Shown one piece after another: positions 59,676-64,000 of a stretch of DNA of 64,000 nucleotides. The translations under genes were made by a program, and so were the position numbers. The notes beneath the pieces are model-generated. The model saw only the letters and a program-made list of their open reading frames with translations. It was not told the DNA's origin and ran no database searches. The stretch is taken from positions 1,249,001-1,313,000 of the forward strand of contig CM032815.1 of assembly GCA_019155185.1 (NCBI GenBank), in the 5' to 3' direction. How positions within the stretch are numbered: the first letter of the stretch is position 1; each line of letters opens with the position of its first letter. The stretch is from Beaufortia kweichowensis. Lineage: Eukaryota > Chordata > Actinopteri > Cypriniformes > Gastromyzontidae.

Positions 59676-62600
59676 TACCGCCTCCATCTAAAGGGAGAAA
59701 AGAGATAAGACGTGCCAGGTGTTTCTACCAGGTGCTGTGATGTACGACACTGTGCATGCGTGGAGTCGATAGTAGCTGTTGAACACATTGAAGTAACTCA
59801 CATTCTTAAACATTTGTCCTTTCCTCCGCTGGCCACCCTCTGCCCATCGGGACTCCAGTCAACAGCAAAAACCTAAACAATAAAACAGTGAGTTTTTTTA
59901 GGTACAAATATTGCCTGCAAAACTATTTTACTACACTGGTCTTTAATGTTCTTAAAGCGTTGCAATGTTCTTGCTAAAACTAAATGTAAAACATTTCAAT
60001 AATTAAAGTTTTAATTATTTAATTATTTTATTAACTAATTTAACACGATTTTAACACTTGTAATTAACACACTACAGTATTAATAAACAACATATACATA
60101 TGCATTGTACATCCTAAAGCCTTACAGCATCCCAAGCTGTCTGACCTCCTCGTAATCTCTGAACTAAATCTATTCAGTGTCTTACCTCATCAGCGTGGCC
60201 CGGCAGATCTACGCTCAGTTTGGCTGTTTTGACATCCCACACCTTCAGAGTGCTGTCACTACTGCCACTCACCAGGAGACGGCTGTCAGCTGACCACGCC
60301 ACCTGGTACACCGGCCCAACATGACCCCGAAGCGAGGTCAGGTACCTGCACATCATCATTGTACTCGTTTAGACACAATGACTCGTTTGACATGCATGTT
60401 AGTATATTGTTCTTTTTTATGTTTTAAAAGACACCATTTGTGAAGAAACAAAACATTGAGAGGTTAATGTCATCAGAGTGCCCCCTAGTGTTTGCTACTG
60501 GAAACACAGAGTATGTTTGTATTACAAGTACCAGTCAAATTCCATTTCCTTACTTGCCAGTCTTTCCATCCCAGATCTTGATAGATTTATCAAAGAAGCG
60601 CTGGCAATCAGCCGTGTGTCTGGAGAGAAAAGCACCTCGTTGACAAGCGCTTGGTGACCCGTCATACGAGCCACTGGCTTCTTTTCCTCTGCTGGGTTCC
60701 ACAAGAACATCGTGAAGTCATCTGAACCGGACACTAGCCTTTCATGATCTTTACCCTTTACAGATAAAATCAGGTAAAGAACATTTTTCTTGGTCATATC
60801 TACTATATATAAACTGTATATGTATACTATATGAAAAGACTTACTCTGACATTGTTGTAGCGCATCAATGCTTTCTCCTTGATCTCTTCCACTGTGAAAA
60901 GCATAACCATTCCCATTCAAATTACATGAACATAAAACAAATACAGAGAGTGAATGTTGATGAAAACTATATACACACACATACATGAGCCAGTAAGATC
61001 CTTTGGGTTTATGGTGGCGGTGGCTGGTTCAAATGCTCCTGTACGCAGAACGTAATCTGTACTGAGAGCTAATGAGTTCACCCAGTGAGCATGACCATGA
61101 AGTGTGCGACACTGAACCCCCTGTAATGTGGACAAAAGGTATTCAAAACAACATGTTTTTTATAACATTATATATTATAAATATTATAACAATATTATAA
61201 TAGTAAAATATTTTACATTTTTATGTTGCATGTAACTTTAATGAGAAAAAAAACACATTTTAAGTTCTTACATCTTTGGCTCTCCACACTTTAATAGTTC
61301 TGTCTTGAGATGAGGTGTACAAGAGTCCATCACCGCCCCACTTTACACACGTAACAGACTGTGTGTGACCTGTCATGATCTTGTCACAGCGGCCCAAAAC
61401 TGTGTCCCATATCCGGACTGAGCAGTCTTTAGAGGAACTAGCCAAATACCGGCACTCTGGGTTCCTGTAATGAAGTGTGAATATTAATCATTGATTGGAA
61501 TTAGATTACATGTTGTACAACAATATTATTTCTTTACTTTTGTCATCACTTACAGGTGCAGTGGTTCCCAGGACAGCCAGGTGATCCACTTCGTGTGTCC
61601 TGTCAAAGTCTTTCCTATTTGACTTCCTGTGACTGGATCCCACAGGAAGATCTGCAAGGACGACAACATTTAGACAACACGGTTTCTTATTGCACACTGT
61701 AATGCCAACAGAACAAGCTCACCTGACTGTTTTTGCACCCTGATGCCAACTTCTTGCCATCTGGAGACCAGGCGATGGATAAAACCCAGTGCTTGTGACC
61801 TTATGAGACATGACAGACAGAATCAGAATGTAAGATACAGGGTTCAAGTTCCAGATGCACTTGTTTTGATAACGTTTTAGAGGTGAACTGACCTCTGGCA
61901 GTATGGTGTGGAGTTTCTGTAGTCAGATCCCAGAACCTGACTGTTGTGTCCCCAGATCCACTGGCCAGATATCTGAGTAACAAAAAAATCAATTCCCACC
62001 ATAAGTTTCCCTGCCAAAATGTATAAAGGCAGTTTACGTAACTTTCTATTAAAGAACATATAATGTTATTGAATTAGGCAGTTAACTCACTTCCCAGTTG
62101 GGCTAAAGGCCACAGAGATGACTGCTTCAGTGTGGCCCTCCAAAGAGCTGGTGCATCGAGCAACGGCCCGTACCCGAAACACAGCCTGCGGCTGGTACAC
62201 CACAGGAAGCACCTGCTCAGTCTCCAGACCCAAAGTCTTTATGCAGGTGCCCAGAGACGACACCACCTCCGCATCTTTCACGAAGAACAGAAAGGGTACA
62301 GGCTCCTCCTTTGGTCAGACAAAATATTAATTGGGTCAGTATATTAAATAATTGTCTAGGGCCTCTTCACAACGCAGGAAACTATTTTGCATGTTACGTC
62401 ATCTATATGACAGCGTCAATATTAGAGCTTCAACAACTACGTATATTACAGTATAACTTCAAAACTATTGATTATAGATCTGTCATAAATCATATTCAAG
62501 GTTATAACATATTGTTAAAGGGGGTTTAAATGTATAGGTCTTGATAATTGATATTCTTAATACTTTTAATATCTGAACTGTGTCTAATATCTAAAGGTAT

Positions 62601-62836
62601 AATAAACAAGTATAGCTCGAATGCTATAATAACTATATTATTTTTGATAATAACATGTTCTAGATGCATAAGTGTAAATAATTGAAGTTTATGTTTCCCA
62701 CCTTCTGTAAAAGTGCATTGCAGACCAGCTGTAGTTTATCCGGGTTGATGTCCAGCGGTACATCGAAAGGGGATCCGAGCACCTCACCGCTCTCATCCTG
62801 AAGCTGAATCAACACACGCTCCACGTCTTCGCTCAT
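59676..62836 (-). CDS. nle1: Notchless homologue 1, WD-repeat ribosome assembly factor (apparent frameshift in exon 9)
   Basis: Twelve exons: 62702-62836, 62091-62308, 61893-61972, 61723-61799, 61554-61651, 61272-61464, 60985-61120, 60845-60891, 60554-60755, 60186-60345, 59802-59872 and 59676-59688. The N-terminal NLE domain (MSEDVERVLIQLQDESGEVL) is followed by eight WD repeats. Diagnostic stretches are ASGSGDTTVRFWDL, SSSKDCSVRIWDTVLGRCDK and a last exon completing CLRIWRR-stop. Nle1/Rsa4 binds the MDN1 AAA-ATPase in pre-60S maturation in the nucleolus. Exon 9 is 202 nt where 203 are needed: ASAS should run into FDKSIKIWDG, but one T is missing at about 60592-60594, breaking the frame. With that base the protein would be 476 aa, close to the ~485 aa of mammals. 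Confidence 0.93.
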
Positions 62837-63074
62837 CTTTCACTTTAAACACACATGACAACAGTTTATGAAACTATTATAAAACATCACAAATTCAATA
62901 AATAAACAGAAACATGATCACATGTACACAAAACAACAGCGACTACGCAGCAAACCCACGTTAGACGATCCACACGTGAACCACACAGTATTCTGGACGC
63001 GCAAGCGTGACGTCATAACCGCGCGACGTTACCGAGTGCAGTGAAGTCGGAACAGACGCTCGTCCGACAGCAGC
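62837..63074. promoter_or_regulatory. Bidirectional promoter, nle1 (-) / ltn1 (+), with CRE
   Basis: The two start codons face away from each other across 238 bp. A perfect TGACGTCA lies at 63008-63015 within a CpG-rich stretch, and CACGTG lies near 62972-62977. There is no TATA box. CREB/ATF control of both genes is inferred. Confidence 0.65.
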
Positions 63075-63749
63075 ATGGGAGGCAAAAATAAACAGAGAAC
63101 GAAAGGAAATGTTCGGGTAAGACGAACGTCTAACTAATAACATCTCTTACAGCTTTAAGACAAGTTATTTAAATGACAAACTTACTTAAATAACACGTAC
63201 TTGTTTGACATTAAAACCGCCAAGTGTTGCAATCTATGACAGTATGACAAAGTACATCACACTAACATGAATCGTTCTGATATCGACAGTTTTATATATT
63301 TACAAATCATTTAATTCTCTGTTATAATAAAAATCTGTAAATCATTGACGTCACTTATCTGTTATGTAATTCCGTGTGTAAGAGTCCTGAGGTCACGTGT
63401 GTTCAGTAACCCCATATCACGCAATTGAAAAGTAAAGCTTTGATGTTGATTAATGACATTAATATATATTTTAAATATAAAATAGATGTACATCTCAGAG
63501 CAGACAGATGTGTAAGACCAGCCTGTGTTTTCTGTTTTCTAGCCATCTAGCAGTGGCAGAGCTGCAGATCTGTTGGCGAGGGAGAGTGGGGTCGTGCCTG
63601 GCTTTGTCGGATTCGGTGTTTCGACATCCAATGATCCAGGATATGTACCTGCTGTGCAGGGGGCTGAAGAGATTGACAATCTGGTTGATGCAGACTTCCG
63701 CTTGGTTCTTCGAAAGCTTTCTAAAAGAGATGCAGTCACTAAACTAAAG
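63075..63749 (+). CDS. ltn1: Listerin E3 ubiquitin ligase, first two exons (truncated by window edge)
   Basis: Exon 1 (63075-63116) encodes MGGKNKQRTKGNVR. Exon 2 (63543-63749) continues PSSSGRAADLLARESGVVPG, then GYVPAVQGAEEIDNLVDADF and LRKLSKRDAVTKLK before a GT donor. This matches the N-terminus of LTN1 (listerin, RNF160), the RING E3 of the ribosome quality-control complex that ubiquitinates nascent chains on stalled 60S subunits. The HEAT/ARM body and RING lie beyond the window. The start ATG is conserved in position and sequence. The 3' part of the window (63750-64000) is intron. Confidence 0.95.
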
Positions 63750-64000
63750 GTAGATATAATTGTCACCTGAACAATAATCTCACAGTACATTGTGTTGTAA
63801 ATGAAGTGTTTCTGTAGTTCAGTTGTTGTTCAGCGTTGTGATAGCAACCCAAAGTTCATGGGTTTATACTTTGAATGCATTGTAAGGATAACAGCATCTG
63901 TCAAAATGGTGTGACACATGAGCAAATTATTGGACATGAAATATTGATTTGAAATGATTTGTAACAAATAAAAATGGTCTGTGAGGAGAAACGTTTCTCA

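Overview
The window is nuclear DNA of a ray-finned fish, most likely a cyprinid. The support is gene content, short introns with GT-AG borders, several copies of the MITE-like repeat beginning 'GGATAGTTCACCCA' that litters cyprinid genomes, a Tc1-type non-autonomous transposon and abundant TA/TG microsatellites. The species assignment is inference. There is no prokaryotic, viral or organellar sequence.

Layout, left to right. (1) 1-9.2 kb, compact housekeeping block: 3' end of med11 (+), rnasek (-), the BAP18/C17orf49 homologue (+) and a PABIR/FAM122-family gene (-). The first three are neighbours or near neighbours on human 17p13. (2) 11.3-12.6 kb: an intronless P2Y nucleotide receptor (-). 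(3) 14.6-17.2 kb: a short SCHIP-1-family gene (-). (4) 18.4-21.7 kb: a soluble flavin-containing monooxygenase of the FMO GS-OX-like type (-). (5) 21.7-42 kb: about 20 kb with no gene I can prove. It holds a large inverted repeat around a TA/TG microsatellite, several MITE copies, GC-richer islands with clustered CCAAT boxes and one possible orphan exon. (6) 42-46.3 kb: vgf (+), a neuropeptide precursor whose promoter shows a CRE, a TATA-like box and a REST/NRSF element at the presumed start site. (7) 50.1-53.2 kb: a six-exon gene for a 195-aa acidic protein with a C-terminal CCHC zinc finger that I cannot name. (8) 55.7-58.6 kb: slc25a1 (+), the mitochondrial citrate carrier. (9) 59.7-62.8 kb: nle1 (-), a WD-repeat ribosome-assembly factor, with an apparent one-base deletion in exon 9. 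(10) 63.1-64 kb: the first two exons of ltn1 (+), head-to-head with nle1.

The genes do not form one pathway. They belong to transcription and chromatin (med11, BAP18), V-ATPase/endosome function (rnasek), phosphatase control (PABIR family), purinergic signalling (P2Y), xenobiotic oxidation (FMO), neuropeptide secretion (vgf), citrate export (slc25a1) and ribosome biogenesis and quality control (nle1 with ltn1). The last pair is functionally related and shares a CRE-containing bidirectional promoter.

All exon models were made by reading splice sites and phases by eye. Every multi-exon gene closes in frame except nle1. No RNA gene or CRISPR array was recognised.
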